From PLanc-01 sp035342095 (GTDB taxonomy: Bacteria; Planctomycetota; Phycisphaerae; Sedimentisphaerales; Anaerobacaceae): a stretch of 64,000 bases of DNA. The notes under the pieces are model-generated. The model ran no database searches, was not told the DNA's origin, and saw nothing but the letters and a program-made list of their open reading frames with translations. Both the position numbers and the translations under genes were made by a program. The stretch is from NCBI GenBank assembly GCA_035342095.1, contig DAOQWL010000012.1:28168-92167 (forward strand). Reading direction: 5' to 3'. Position 1 is the first letter of the stretch. The number at the start of each line of letters is the position of its first letter. Positions 1 through 8,706 of this stretch are shown here, one piece after another.

Positions 1-2
1 TC

Positions 3-809
3 GACACCGGCGTCCTCCGAGGAACGCTGCGCCAGGACGGCAAATCGCGAGGCCTGTCGTCAGTCGTGCACATCCCCTCCGGCGCCAGACTGGACGGCAG
101 CGTCGGGATTGCGGGCCACTATCGCGTCTTCACCACGAACAAACGCTATGGGACCGCGGCGTGGGACTGGCCCAGCACGGCCGAGTTGCGACCCGACGGA
201 AGCGTGCGGACCACCTGGCCGGCCGCCCAGGACCGCCCGTTCGACATGACCGCCCAGTACCGATGGGCGGACCCGCAGACCCTGGACGTCGAAACGACGG
301 TCACGGCCCGTGCGGATCTGAGCCGCTTCGAGTCGTTCTTCGCGTCGTATTTCGACAAAGCGTTCCCGTCGCCTTTCGTGTACATCGCGGAGAGTCCCGC
401 CGGCCCGGGCAAGCCGGGCTTCCTAACAGCGGGGAAATCCGACGGCAACTGGCAGATGTTCCCGAGGGAGCCGCAGGTGCTGCCCATCATCCGCGACGGG
501 CGATGGACAATCGAACCCAATCCCGTGGACTGGGCGATCCGCTCGCGACTCGCGGCCCCCATCGCTCTGCGGCGGGACACGACCCACGGCCTGACCGCCG
601 TCGTCATGTCCCCTGCAACCGACTGCTTCGCCATCGCCACGCCGCACGAGGGCGAGACTCACTACTCGCTCTACGCATCCCTCTTCGGCCGGGACATCAA
701 GGCAGGCGAACCCGCGACGGCCCACGTCCGCCTTGTCATCACGAAAACCATCTCCGACGACGAGATCGTCGCACTCTACAAGCACTACGCAAGCACGTTC
801 GAAAAGTAG
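3..809 (+). CDS. Secreted/hypothetical protein, 5' end cut by window edge
   Basis: The reading frame is open from base 3 and ends at a TAG at 807-809, so the true start lies outside the window. An internal GTG at 66 is a possible but unlikely start. The visible protein (about 268 residues) has alternating beta-strand-like segments, many aromatic residues and no transmembrane segment or recognisable catalytic motif. I do not recognise the family. The composition suits an extracytoplasmic beta-sandwich protein, but this is only an impression. A perfect 8-bp hairpin starts directly after the stop codon. Confidence 0.75.
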   Translation, partial: DTGVLRGTLRQDGKSRGLSSVVHIPSGARLDGSVGIAGHYRVFTTNKRYGTAAWDWPSTAELRPDGSVRTTWPAAQDRPFDMTAQYRWADPQTLDVETTVTARADLSRFESFFASYFDKAFPSPFVYIAESPAGPGKPGFLTAGKSDGNWQMFPREPQVLPIIRDGRWTIEPNPVDWAIRSRLAAPIALRRDTTHGLTAVVMSPATDCFAIATPHEGETHYSLYASLFGRDIKAGEPATAHVRLVITKTISDDEIVALYKHYASTFEK

Positions 810-828
810 CACGGGCATCTTGCCCGTG
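810..828 (+). terminator. Hairpin directly after first gene
   Basis: Arms CACGGGCA and TGCCCGTG with a 3-nt loop follow the stop codon. There is no T-run, so it may be a repeat-type palindrome rather than an intrinsic terminator. A closely similar hairpin (CATGGGCA/TGCCCATG) occurs at 1067-1085. Confidence 0.35.
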
Positions 829-861
829 AGTCCCATGGGCGTCCCGCACATGGGAATACGC

Positions 862-996
862 CGTCCATCGTAAAATGGTGGCCGGCGCGCCGGCGTGTGG
901 CCTGTTCGGAGTTCCGCGTTTACGCGGTCCTGAGCCGCCTGAAGGCGGAACTCCAAACCGTGTCCGCGACCTTCACCCACCATTTTACGATGGACG
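862..996. repeat. Nested palindromic (MITE/REP-like) element
   Basis: A perfect 20-bp inverted repeat (862-881 and 977-996; core CATCGTAAAATGG / CCATTTTACGATG) encloses a second inverted repeat, GGAGTTCCGC (908-917) against GCGGAACTCC (945-954). The whole element can fold back on itself. Another hairpin follows at 1067-1085. Such nested palindromes are typical of short non-autonomous repeats in intergenic DNA. Copy number in the genome cannot be judged from one window. Confidence 0.6.
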
Positions 997-1085
997 CCGT
1001 GGAAAGACCCTGTGCTTGGCAGGGCCAGAACTCGTCCTCGCAGAAGCGGGGGATGGCCCTGCAACTCATGGGCAGGATGCCCATG

Positions 1086-1565
1086 CTACGATGAATCGAC
1101 TCCTCAAACGCCCTCCACGCGAAGTCTACCAGTACCAAGGCCTTTGGCCAGGCGACGGCCACCCGGAACACACCGCCGGGGCGCTGCTCCTTCCGGGAGA
1201 GGTTCTCAGCCAGCTTCGGCGGAGGCGAACTGCTTGCTGTGGTATTCGCGATAGAGGCCGCCATTGTCCAGCAGATACCGAGTAACCTGCGGCACCAGGA
1301 GCGGAACGGTGAACTTGACGACGCCCCCCATCACGGCAGAAGCAGGTACTTCGCATACGGCCGAACGTACCGCAGGAATCGAACAGAATTGTGTTGCTTC
1401 ACAGACAAGACCATCCACCACCATCAGCCCATCTTCTTCAGCGGGCTATTGGATGGCTTGTCGAGAGTGAGCGACCTTCTCGCTGAGGCGGACACGCTCT
1501 ATCACCTGCTCAGACGGCGTTCCCCCGAAATGTGTGCGGACGCCCATAGGCGCTGTCGTGCAGGA
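1086..1565. other. Gene-poor stretch with a possible ORF remnant
   Basis: I see no convincing gene here. On the minus strand 1331-1206 a 41-codon frame ends with a protein-like stretch (contains TRYLLDNGGLYREYH) but lacks a ribosome binding site, so it may be a decayed gene. Otherwise no promoter, RNA gene or repeat was recognised. Confidence 0.35.
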
Positions 1566-1967
1566 TCATTGTTGCCAACAATAGAGGCGGATACCCTCTG
1601 CTTTGATGCCTTGGCTTCTTGCCCACTCTGTAGACGCAAGGAAATTCTGCTGTGACTTGAGCACCGTGGGCGCCCATTTCCCGTACAGCACCAGAGCGAT
1701 GAGAAAGAATGCAAGAAAGCAGACGGTTACGACAACCAGGGGAGACCGGAAGACCACCACACCCAGAATGAGCCCAACCATTCCTGGAACCGCACCGATC
1801 AGAAGGCCCCACACGGCGCCTCTTCTGATCGCTGCTCGACGCTCCGCCAGGGTCATGTGCGAGCAGATTTCTTTCACCTGATCCGACTGGAACGGCGACC
1901 ACGTATTGCTGTCGCTGAATAGGGCAATCAACAAGAAGATCGCTATCGGTATCCAGTAGTAGTACAT
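1566..1967 (-). CDS. Small membrane protein of unknown function
   Basis: This 133-residue protein begins with a hydrophobic segment (residues about 2-18). It has a second long hydrophobic region (about 50-95, probably two membrane helices) and a more polar C-terminal end. GAGG lies about 9 nt upstream of the ATG. No family motif is visible. The gene stands alone, with repeat-like intergenic DNA on both sides. It is called real because the residue pattern and hydrophobicity are protein-like, but function is unknown. Confidence 0.55.
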   Translation of the reverse strand: MYYYWIPIAIFLLIALFSDSNTWSPFQSDQVKEICSHMTLAERRAAIRRGAVWGLLIGAVPGMVGLILGVVVFRSPLVVVTVCFLAFFLIALVLYGKWAPTVLKSQQNFLASTEWARSQGIKAEGIRLYCWQQ

Positions 1968-2350
1968 TTAGGTCGTCCTCAGGACAATTCGGGTTCTTAC
2001 CTGCGCGCGTCACATTATAGACCCTCGCCAAAAGGAAGGCAAGAAGCGAGAAACATCTTTTTCTGGTTCGCAGTTCCCAATTGTCGGCTCTCAGTTACCG
2101 GCGCTCCTCAGCGGCTATTCGTTTCTGCGTCCCTGCGTGGGTGTACGACAAGAAGGTGGTAATGGGCGTTGGGTGGCACGGCCAGACTCGTTTGACCGTG
2201 CCTGTTTGAGCATGTGCCGTGGCTGAGGAAGACACGCTCAATCTGACGCTTGGGCGTGGCACCCACGATTGACTCAGAATCTCCTGCGCCACAATCTTGA
2301 CGTGTAGCCCCCCCCCACGTCTCCTCGCAAGTTGGTTCGTGCCGAGCAGA
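1968..2350. other. Intergenic DNA with palindromic repeats
   Basis: No gene was recognised. It contains a hairpin GGCACGG/CCGTGCC at 2175-2202. An imperfect outer inverted repeat pairs GGGTGGCACG (2171-2180) with CGTGGCACCC (2255-2264). A run of nine C residues lies at about 2310. This resembles another family of short intergenic repeats rather than regulatory DNA of the flanking genes, which both end here. Confidence 0.4.
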
Positions 2351-3733
2351 TCAATCGTGCCGCAGGGCGACAACGGGATCGACGCGGGCGGCGCGACGCG
2401 TGGGATAGATTCCCGCGAGGAGGCTGATGAGGATCGAGAAGAGGATCGCGCCCAGGCACAGCCACCAGGGGAAGCTGAAGTAGGCCATGCGCGGCGCGCC
2501 CTGGCGGGCCATGAAGGCGTTGATGACTCCGTTGATGACGAAGCTCGTCGCCCCTGCGAGGAGCAGGCCGAACGTGCCACCGAGCAAGCCGATCGCGCCA
2601 GACTCGAAGAAGAAGATCCGCTGCACGTCGCCGTCCGTGGCGCCCACCGCCTTCATGATGCCAATCTCGCGGTATCGCTCCAGGATGGACATCACCATAG
2701 TGTTGACGATCCCGAGCGAGGCCACGGTGATCCCGATCATGCCGACCGCGATGAGGAACATGTCCATGATGAGAAAGCCGATCCGCATCTGGTCCAACTG
2801 GTCCATCAAGGCGAAGGTGCGGTAGCCTCGCGATTCGAGTTCCTTCTTGACCGTCGCCACGTCCTTGGGCGACTCGACCTTGACGCTGACCATGGAGTAG
2901 TTGTCCTCCTGTCCGGCGGGTTTGAAGAAGTCCCAGATGCTGGTCAAAGCCAGCTTGTGCATCCTGGCGGCGGCCCCCGGCGGGAGGTACACGTCGCTGC
3001 GAACGGGCATCGACCCGCCGAAACCCATCCGCTGCGCGACGCCCACCACCTGGAACCGGTAGTTCTTGCGGGCGAAGGGCAGCGTCTGATCGCCCTTGGG
3101 GAAGGCCATGCGCAACAGCCGGCCCAGACTGAAATCCAGCGTCAGCGTGGACACCTCGATCTCGCGGCCGACCGCCGCGTTCGGGTCCCTTTCGCCCAGA
3201 CGGCGCAGGAAGGAATCGCTGACAATCAGCTCGTTCGGCTCATCCGACGCATATGCACCGCCCGCACACAATTGCACCAAGCCCGATTGCGACACCGTTG
3301 CCGGCAGGACCTGGACCAACGTGAACTCCTCTTTGTCGCCCAGGCGGATCTGGGCGGGGAACCGCATCTCGGGAAACGCCGCGACCACCCCTTTGATCGC
3401 AGTCACCTCCTCCAGGAACTTGGCGTCCAGCGTGGGCCCGTCCTGCTTCGCCCCGCGCGGGGGCAGATCCGCGTCGTCCATCCCGGCCCCGGGATCGTCC
3501 GGATCGTGGGAGCGAGGCCCCCCGCCATTATTGCGGGCGACCACGTTGACGTAGTTGAACAGGTCCAGCTTGTTGAACTGGTCGGTGATATTCCGCTGGA
3601 TGCCCTGGCCGAACGCGAACATGCAGACCAGGGCGCCGATCCCGATCACCACGCCGGTGGTGGTGAGAGTCGTCCGCAGCTTCTTGCGCCACAGATTGGC
3701 GCCGGCCTGCTCGATGTAATCCGAAATCCGCAT
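2351..3733 (-). CDS. FtsX/MacB-type ABC transporter permease
   Basis: This 460-residue inner-membrane protein has the architecture of the MacB/LolC permease family. An N-terminal membrane helix (about residues 25-45) precedes a large periplasmic MacB_PCD-like domain (about 50-320). Three C-terminal helices follow, separated by a loop with the family's 'REIGIMKAVGAT' coupling segment that contacts the ATPase. It lies 15 nt downstream of an ATPase gene of the matching LolD/MacB type, so the two almost certainly form one transporter. Likely roles are export of lipoproteins, peptides or other envelope substrates; the substrate cannot be read from sequence. No separate membrane-fusion protein gene is nearby. 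Confidence 0.9.
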   Translation of the reverse strand: MRISDYIEQAGANLWRKKLRTTLTTTGVVIGIGALVCMFAFGQGIQRNITDQFNKLDLFNYVNVVARNNGGGPRSHDPDDPGAGMDDADLPPRGAKQDGPTLDAKFLEEVTAIKGVVAAFPEMRFPAQIRLGDKEEFTLVQVLPATVSQSGLVQLCAGGAYASDEPNELIVSDSFLRRLGERDPNAAVGREIEVSTLTLDFSLGRLLRMAFPKGDQTLPFARKNYRFQVVGVAQRMGFGGSMPVRSDVYLPPGAAARMHKLALTSIWDFFKPAGQEDNYSMVSVKVESPKDVATVKKELESRGYRTFALMDQLDQMRIGFLIMDMFLIAVGMIGITVASLGIVNTMVMSILERYREIGIMKAVGATDGDVQRIFFFESGAIGLLGGTFGLLLAGATSFVINGVINAFMARQGAPRMAYFSFPWWLCLGAILFSILISLLAGIYPTRRAARVDPVVALRHD

Positions 3734-3748
3734 AGAGTTCCAAATCAG

Positions 3749-4462
3749 TCAGTTGCCCTTCGCGACCGCCTCGCGGGCGAGCACCGTGCCGTCCTGCAAG
3801 GCGATCACCTCGTGAGCAAATTCGCGGAGCAGGGTCTGCTCGTGGGAGATCATGATGATGGTCAGGCCGCGGCGGCGATTCAGGTCCGCGAGGATCTCCA
3901 CGATCTGACGCGAGGTCTTGCTGTCCAGGTTGCCCGTCGGCTCGTCGGCCAGCAGGATCTGCGGCTCGTTGACCAGGGCCCGGGCGATCGCGACCCGCTG
4001 CTGCTCCCCGCCGGAAAGCTCGGTCGGACGATGGTCCTTGCGGGCGTCGAGACCCACTGCGTCCAGAAGCTCCGCGGCCCGGTCGCGCCGCCGTCTCTTC
4101 GGCACTCCCGCAAACAACAGCGGAAACGCCACGTTCTCCAGGGCGGTGTAGGCGTTCACCAGGTTGAACGATTGGAAGATCATGCCGACCGTATTGCGAC
4201 GGTACAGGGCAAGTTCCCTCTTGCTCAGGTCGGAGACCTGCCTGCCGGCGACGTGAATCGTGCCCGAAGAGGGAGTGTCCAGGCCGCCCAGTAGGTTCAT
4301 CAGGGTGGATTTGCCCGAGCCCGAGGCGCCGGTGACGCCCACGAGCCGGCCGCGGGCAACCGAGAGCGTCACGTCCCGCAGCGCCGCCACCTGGACCTCG
4401 CCGAGGGTGTAGACCTTGCTCAGGCCCGTCGTTTCGATGAAGGCATCAACGTCCTTGCTCAA
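3749..4462 (-). CDS. LolD/MacB-type ABC transporter ATP-binding protein
   Basis: This 237-residue cytoplasmic ATPase has all the expected motifs: Walker A GASGSGKST (about residue 45), signature LSGGEQQR, Walker B with DEPTGNLD, and a switch histidine in MISHE. The DEPTGNLD form is characteristic of the LolD/MacB/FtsE group. The start is taken as TTG at 4462 because GGAGG sits 7 nt upstream. That start overlaps the last codons of the upstream phosphodiesterase gene by 17 nt, which suggests translational coupling. The partner permease follows after 15 nt. Confidence 0.93.
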   Translation of the reverse strand: MSKDVDAFIETTGLSKVYTLGEVQVAALRDVTLSVARGRLVGVTGASGSGKSTLMNLLGGLDTPSSGTIHVAGRQVSDLSKRELALYRRNTVGMIFQSFNLVNAYTALENVAFPLLFAGVPKRRRRDRAAELLDAVGLDARKDHRPTELSGGEQQRVAIARALVNEPQILLADEPTGNLDSKTSRQIVEILADLNRRRGLTIIMISHEQTLLREFAHEVIALQDGTVLAREAVAKGN

Positions 4463-5255
4463 GGAGGAACCTCCGCAATCCTTCGAGATCGTCCGTATTG
4501 ATCAGATCGACGCCGGCCGAGAGCAGCTCTTTCCACAGGGCCTCGCGAGCTGGCGACGGCCTGTCCAGCGTGGCCCAGAACCGCACCACGCGGCCCTTCG
4601 CGTGGGATTTGCGAACGATCTCGTCGAGCTTCTGTCGTTCCTCGGGCGGCATCGGTCCGTCGCCCCGCCAGGAGAAGTGCCTGCCCCAGTGGTCGCTGAT
4701 CATGGGCAGCAGATCGGACGGGAGATCGGAGTCCAGATCGGTCAGGCGAGCATCGCAGCCTGCATAGCGGACCTCCTGCGATCGCATCTGCTCCAGGGGA
4801 CTGTTCCCCGACAGGACCACGAGGATGGCCCCCTCCTTGCGGCCGGTCAGGCCGTACGTCGTGAGCACATCCCGATACTCTTCGAGGACCGCGTGGAGCC
4901 TTCGATACGTCGGCTCCGCGGCAGTCTTGAGATCGATCAGAAGTGTGAAGCGAGGACCGTCCCGGTAGACCCGCCCTCCGTTCCTCTTCACCCGCTCGCG
5001 GAGAGGCTGCAAATAGAGCGTTTGCAGCGTCCTGTCCGACGCGATCTCTTTCGAATCGTGAGCGACGCAGAGCTGGTCGCCCACGAGGAAGATATCCGCT
5101 TCCACACTGGTGAAGCCCTGTCCGAGGGCCCTGAGCAGCGGAGGATCGTGCCGGTAGTCGTTGTGGGCATGGGCCCCGAGCAGGGGCTTGACGTCACTCT
5201 GCGGAACCGGCTCCAGGGCCAGCAGCAATCCGACGACAAAGGCGATTCGAGCCAT
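4446..5255 (-). CDS. Secreted GDPD/PI-PLC-like phosphodiesterase
   Basis: This 269-residue protein has a short hydrophobic N-terminus typical of a signal peptide (ARIAFVVGLLLALEP) and then a TIM-barrel phosphodiesterase fold. The conserved HAHNDY near residue 30, followed by VEADIF and VAHD, matches the active-site and metal-binding pattern of glycerophosphodiester phosphodiesterase / PI-PLC-like enzymes. In this subfamily the first motif is AHNDY rather than the classical HRG. It is the first gene of an operon with an ABC transporter and overlaps the ATPase gene. It probably acts on phosphodiesters outside the cytoplasm; the true substrate is unknown. Confidence 0.8.
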   Translation of the reverse strand: MARIAFVVGLLLALEPVPQSDVKPLLGAHAHNDYRHDPPLLRALGQGFTSVEADIFLVGDQLCVAHDSKEIASDRTLQTLYLQPLRERVKRNGGRVYRDGPRFTLLIDLKTAAEPTYRRLHAVLEEYRDVLTTYGLTGRKEGAILVVLSGNSPLEQMRSQEVRYAGCDARLTDLDSDLPSDLLPMISDHWGRHFSWRGDGPMPPEERQKLDEIVRKSHAKGRVVRFWATLDRPSPAREALWKELLSAGVDLINTDDLEGLRRFLLEQGR

Positions 5256-5387
5256 TCGATTCTCACTCCGTCACATGAGCGATCCATCCGCACGTGCGGA
5301 CCCCCCTACGATACCGCCGTCGCCCACCCAAGACAATGGGAACCTGCCAGCGACGAACGGATGGCGTCAGTCGCAGAATGAGAACAT

Positions 5388-5425
5388 GGAAAACGGGGCC
5401 CGTCGCGCATGGAAACGGGCCCCGG
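5388..5425 (-). terminator. Intrinsic terminator of the CBM9-like gene
   Basis: Read on the minus strand, GGGGCCCGT pairs with ACGGGCCCC across an 11-nt loop and is followed by GTTTT. It lies just after the stop at 5441. Confidence 0.75.
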
Positions 5426-5440
5426 TGACACTCGTCTCGT

Positions 5441-7237
5441 CTATTCCTCGGGCGAGGGCCGAGTCAGAAAGATATCATCGAAGTAGATGGTGCTCGTGCC
5501 GCCCGGCACAGGGTTGTCGCGGTCGCCGACGCCAAGGTACAGCTTGCGAACCGTCGCCAGATTCACCCCTGCGAATTCGGTGAGCGGAATCCGCCACGGA
5601 ACCCATGTCTTGACCGACAAAACACCCGGATCGGGATGGACCACGACCGCAGTGCGGTTGGAGGCATCGCGGATCGCCGCGTAGACCCGATCCGAACTGC
5701 TGCTCGCACTCGGCGACGCCACTAAGGCCGTGCCCCAACTGGCGGGGATCTGCCAATCCGCCCCGGACGTCGAATGCCAGGCGATCTGCGTCTCGCGGGT
5801 ATCGCCGCCGTCGTCATCGTCGTTGTAGAAGCAGTCGATCCCGATGAGCTTGCCCACCGGCGCACTGGAACTCATCAGCGACTGCCAGGGGAACTTCATC
5901 TCGATCCGCCAGCCGGTGGGGGTGTTGACCTGGGCGAACGTGACCCCAGTGGCGTTCTGGTTGGTGCCCTGGATATCGGTGGCTGTCCATCCGAAGGTGT
6001 ACTGGCGGTTGTTGCCGGTCAGCCCCGCCCCTTTCTTTGTATTGTCGCCATCGACGTAGAACTCGACGCTGTCGTCGAGGTAGGCGGAACTGGAGTCATT
6101 CTTGAGCACCGTATCGTTGATATCGACCAAAGCATAGAGATAGTCGTTGTCATAAAGGACTCGGAACTGCCCCGAGGCATCGTCCGGCCCGGTGAGATCG
6201 GCACCGTCGATCTTCGTGACGACCGGATGCGTCTGGACCGCCTCCCAGAGGGCATCGACCTGCCCGTCGATCACGGGCGGCGTGGCAGTCTGGTTGATCT
6301 GGAAGTCCACCGCGTTGCCGCGAATATGGACGGTCAGCGTGTCTACCTCGTCGGCCGTCCAATCCTGAGATCCATCGAAGGGATATTCGACCTCGCTGTA
6401 GTACGGCGCCTTGGTGTTGTCGTACGTCAGCGGCATCGACTGGAACCCGGTGTGGACGATGACGGTCTCGCCGAACGTCCCGTTGCCGGCATTTTCATAG
6501 CCGACATACGAGCCGGTGCCGTTCGTGACGCCGTCGATCCAAAACTCGTAGAGGCGACTGCCCTCGACTTCCGTGTAGCTCTCGAAGTCGTCCACAGGCA
6601 GGACCGTCGTGAAACTCCAGACGTCGCCGGGTACGATCTCATCCAGGGGAAGAATCTCGTCTACCCGCCAGAAGTAGGTCGTCAGGGGCTCCAGTTCGCC
6701 CGGCGCGTAGTTGGGATCATTGAAAATGCCCTTGTCCGTCTCCGGATCGCCGGCGGCCACTGCGGCCCGCGTCAGGCCAAAATACACGTGGTGTTCCTGG
6801 GCAACCTGGCCTTCCAGCCATGTCAGGTCCGGTGCCAAGGCGACGTTGTTGCTCCCGTCCGCGGGATCGGGCAGGAACGCGGTCCGCGGCCATGCCAGGA
6901 AGGTCCAGACGTCGCCTGTGTGGATCGTCACGCCATCGCCCTCCACCTCGTCCACGCGCCAGTAGTAGGTGGTGCCGGCGACGATGCCTGGGAAATGCCA
7001 CCACGCCGCGACCGTCAAACCAGACATGACGAGGTCCTCGGCGCCCAGATTCGGGTCCGTGCCGATGTACAGGTTGTGCTTCGCCGCTCCCAGCCCGGCA
7101 GTCCACTGAAACCAGGGCGCCTCCACATAAACGTCTCCGTCCGCAGGGGTGGGGTTGCTGGCCTTCTGCCCCCACGCCGGGATGCACAGAGCCATTGCCA
7201 GGATCGCCACAATCGGATGCCATGCTCTCGTGTCCAT
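5441..7237 (-). CDS. Secreted multidomain protein with CBM9-like domain
   Basis: This 598-residue exported protein has a signal peptide ending near PAWGQKA. Two fibronectin-like repeats with the 'YYWRVDE' signature follow (about 30-210). A 'DDFESY' beta-sandwich module comes next (about 215-300), then a CBM9/DOMON-like carbohydrate-binding domain (about 310-500; contains PPVIDGQVDALWE and LDDSVEFYVDGD). The 'DDFESY' module resumes at the end with FDDIFL. The same module organisation recurs in the PA14 proteins at 18000 and 23644, so these are paralogues. Likely role: extracellular glycan binding. No catalytic residues are visible. A plausible promoter lies 270 nt upstream, giving a long 5' leader. 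Confidence 0.85.
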   Translation of the reverse strand: MDTRAWHPIVAILAMALCIPAWGQKASNPTPADGDVYVEAPWFQWTAGLGAAKHNLYIGTDPNLGAEDLVMSGLTVAAWWHFPGIVAGTTYYWRVDEVEGDGVTIHTGDVWTFLAWPRTAFLPDPADGSNNVALAPDLTWLEGQVAQEHHVYFGLTRAAVAAGDPETDKGIFNDPNYAPGELEPLTTYFWRVDEILPLDEIVPGDVWSFTTVLPVDDFESYTEVEGSRLYEFWIDGVTNGTGSYVGYENAGNGTFGETVIVHTGFQSMPLTYDNTKAPYYSEVEYPFDGSQDWTADEVDTLTVHIRGNAVDFQINQTATPPVIDGQVDALWEAVQTHPVVTKIDGADLTGPDDASGQFRVLYDNDYLYALVDINDTVLKNDSSSAYLDDSVEFYVDGDNTKKGAGLTGNNRQYTFGWTATDIQGTNQNATGVTFAQVNTPTGWRIEMKFPWQSLMSSSAPVGKLIGIDCFYNDDDDGGDTRETQIAWHSTSGADWQIPASWGTALVASPSASSSSDRVYAAIRDASNRTAVVVHPDPGVLSVKTWVPWRIPLTEFAGVNLATVRKLYLGVGDRDNPVPGGTSTIYFDDIFLTRPSPEE

Positions 7238-7507
7238 GCGTGTCCTCCTTCAAGTCCTCGACGATGATGCACGGAGGATCGCCCCCGGCCACACGCCAGG
7301 AATCCCCTTCGCGCGTCAACTCACTGTCAAGAGATATGGTCCCACAGGCGCCCTGCGACGCGGCAAGATCCGCCCTTACGCAGGCGCCGGCATAAACACC
7401 ATCACGGACTTCGAACAGCGCGCCTCCCCATGTGATTCCCCCGCGCGTGCTTCTGCGCTACCACTTCGCCGTCTGAGAACGGCTTGAGCCTCAACATCAT
7501 ATAGTCT
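7238..7507 (-). other. Long 5' leader of the CBM9-like gene
   Basis: About 260 nt separate the likely promoter (7508-7536) from the start codon. AAGGAGG lies 8 nt before the ATG. No known riboswitch was recognised. Confidence 0.35.
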
Positions 7508-7536
7508 CTTATACCCCCGCCTGGAGGGGATTACAA
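7508..7536 (-). promoter_or_regulatory. Sigma-70-like promoter for the CBM9-like gene
   Basis: On the minus strand TTGTAA and TATAAG are separated by exactly 17 nt. The spacer is unusually GC-rich and self-complementary (CCCC...GGGG). Confidence 0.45.
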
Positions 7537-7885
7537 GGGAAATCGCGCCCTGGTCCATGGTGCGCCCGGCTCACGACGGACGGCACCGCTCGCGAAGGCG
7601 AAACGAACAACCTTATTCTCGGACCTGTTGTCGAGACATCGGCAGACGCCACCGGGACCGGCCCACCGATCAGAACTCGCGGGAATCCGACAGACGGCCG
7701 CTGGAGCGACACAAACAATCCATTTACCCAGGACTTCCCATTTTCACTCAAGTTTTTCGATGGCGGTCTCCGATACCACTCCAGACAAGTTCATATTGCC
7801 CAGATTTACACACAACAGCAGCTCAGCATTACGCATATTCCGAACGGCCGGCGTGAAACTGTAAAGGATGACAAAGGAGAATCGA
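7537..7885. other. Divergent upstream region
   Basis: This stretch lies between two divergent genes. I see no gene or RNA in it. The AT-richer part at 7740-7870 is where a promoter of the B12-binding-like gene would be expected, but no clear boxes could be chosen. Confidence 0.3.
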
Positions 7886-8611
7886 ATGGTTAAGGATGAA
7901 GTACTTGCCCGCTATCTCGAAGCCCTGCTCCATGGGGATCGCGGCTCCTGCCGCTCCATCATTGAAGAGACGATGCAGCGAGGGGTGCCCGCCAACTCCG
8001 TCTATCTGCACCTGATCTGGCCGGTGATGAGCGAAATCGAGCGCCTGTCCCGCGGGGATCGGATCACCTCCGTGCAGGAGCACCTGGCGACGCGAATCAA
8101 CCGCACGATCGTCGATCAACTGCAGAACAAGCTGCCCCGCCGGCCCGCGAAACACAAGAAAGTCGCGGTCTGCTGCTCCCGCGAGGAGCTGCAGGAGCTG
8201 GGCGCCCAGATGATCGCGGATCTGTTCGAGAGCGACGGCTGGCAGGTGCGATTCCTGGGCGGCGGGCTGTCCAACGACGATATCTTCGAGTACATCAACG
8301 AGTACGCCCCGGACGTGCTGCTGGTCTACGGAACGACGCCGAAACAGGCGCCCGATATCCGTCGGCTGATCGACCGGGTGCGATCCGTGAATGCCTGGCC
8401 GGACATGCGGATCGTCGTTTCCGGCGGACTGTTCAACCGAGCCGAGGGCCTGTGGGAAGAGATTGGAGCCGATGGATTCGCCGCCACCGCAGCGGAGGTG
8501 CTTCAGGTGGCCGCCGATGAGCAGCCGGTGCCGGGTGCGGACCGCAGAACGGTCAACCGCCGCAAGCGGAGACAGCAGACCGCGGTCCAGGAAGTCGTCC
8601 ACGCGGAGTAG
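7886..8611 (+). CDS. B12-binding-domain protein with altered axial-ligand site
   Basis: This 241-residue soluble protein has a helical N-terminal cap domain (about 1-85, B12-binding_2/Met synthase cap-like) and a Rossmann-like cobalamin-binding domain (about 90-215) with the late GG motif (VSGGLFN). This is the layout of MerR-less CarH-like or photoreceptor-associated proteins. The signature DxHxxG reads E-L-Q-E-L-G at residues 101-106, so the axial histidine is glutamine and normal cobalamin coordination is doubtful. The start at 7886 is preferred over the in-frame ATG at 7868 because AAAGGAG lies 6 nt upstream. The gene stands alone and ends in a good terminator. Confidence 0.8.
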   Translation: MVKDEVLARYLEALLHGDRGSCRSIIEETMQRGVPANSVYLHLIWPVMSEIERLSRGDRITSVQEHLATRINRTIVDQLQNKLPRRPAKHKKVAVCCSREELQELGAQMIADLFESDGWQVRFLGGGLSNDDIFEYINEYAPDVLLVYGTTPKQAPDIRRLIDRVRSVNAWPDMRIVVSGGLFNRAEGLWEEIGADGFAATAAEVLQVAADEQPVPGADRRTVNRRKRRQQTAVQEVVHAE

Positions 8612-8644
8612 AACCAGCGCTCCCAGGCGACGTGCGAAAAGCCA

Positions 8645-8689
8645 ACAGGTCCCTCAGGGTCGCGAAACCCTCCGGGACCTGTGTCTTTT
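8645..8689 (+). terminator. Intrinsic terminator after the B12-binding-like gene
   Basis: ACAGGTCCC (8645-8653) pairs with GGGACCTGT (8674-8682). An inner AGGGT/ACCCT stem extends it, and GTCTTTT follows. It may also serve the convergent citramalate synthase gene. Confidence 0.75.
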
Positions 8690-8706
8690 CGAGGCGAACA
8701 GCCGGG

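Noticed and set aside
2297..4294. A 665-codon open frame on the plus strand opposite the ABC transporter genes
   Set aside because: It lies antisense to two well-identified genes and its residues are low-complexity His/Asp/Arg/Gly. It is an effect of GC-rich codon usage.
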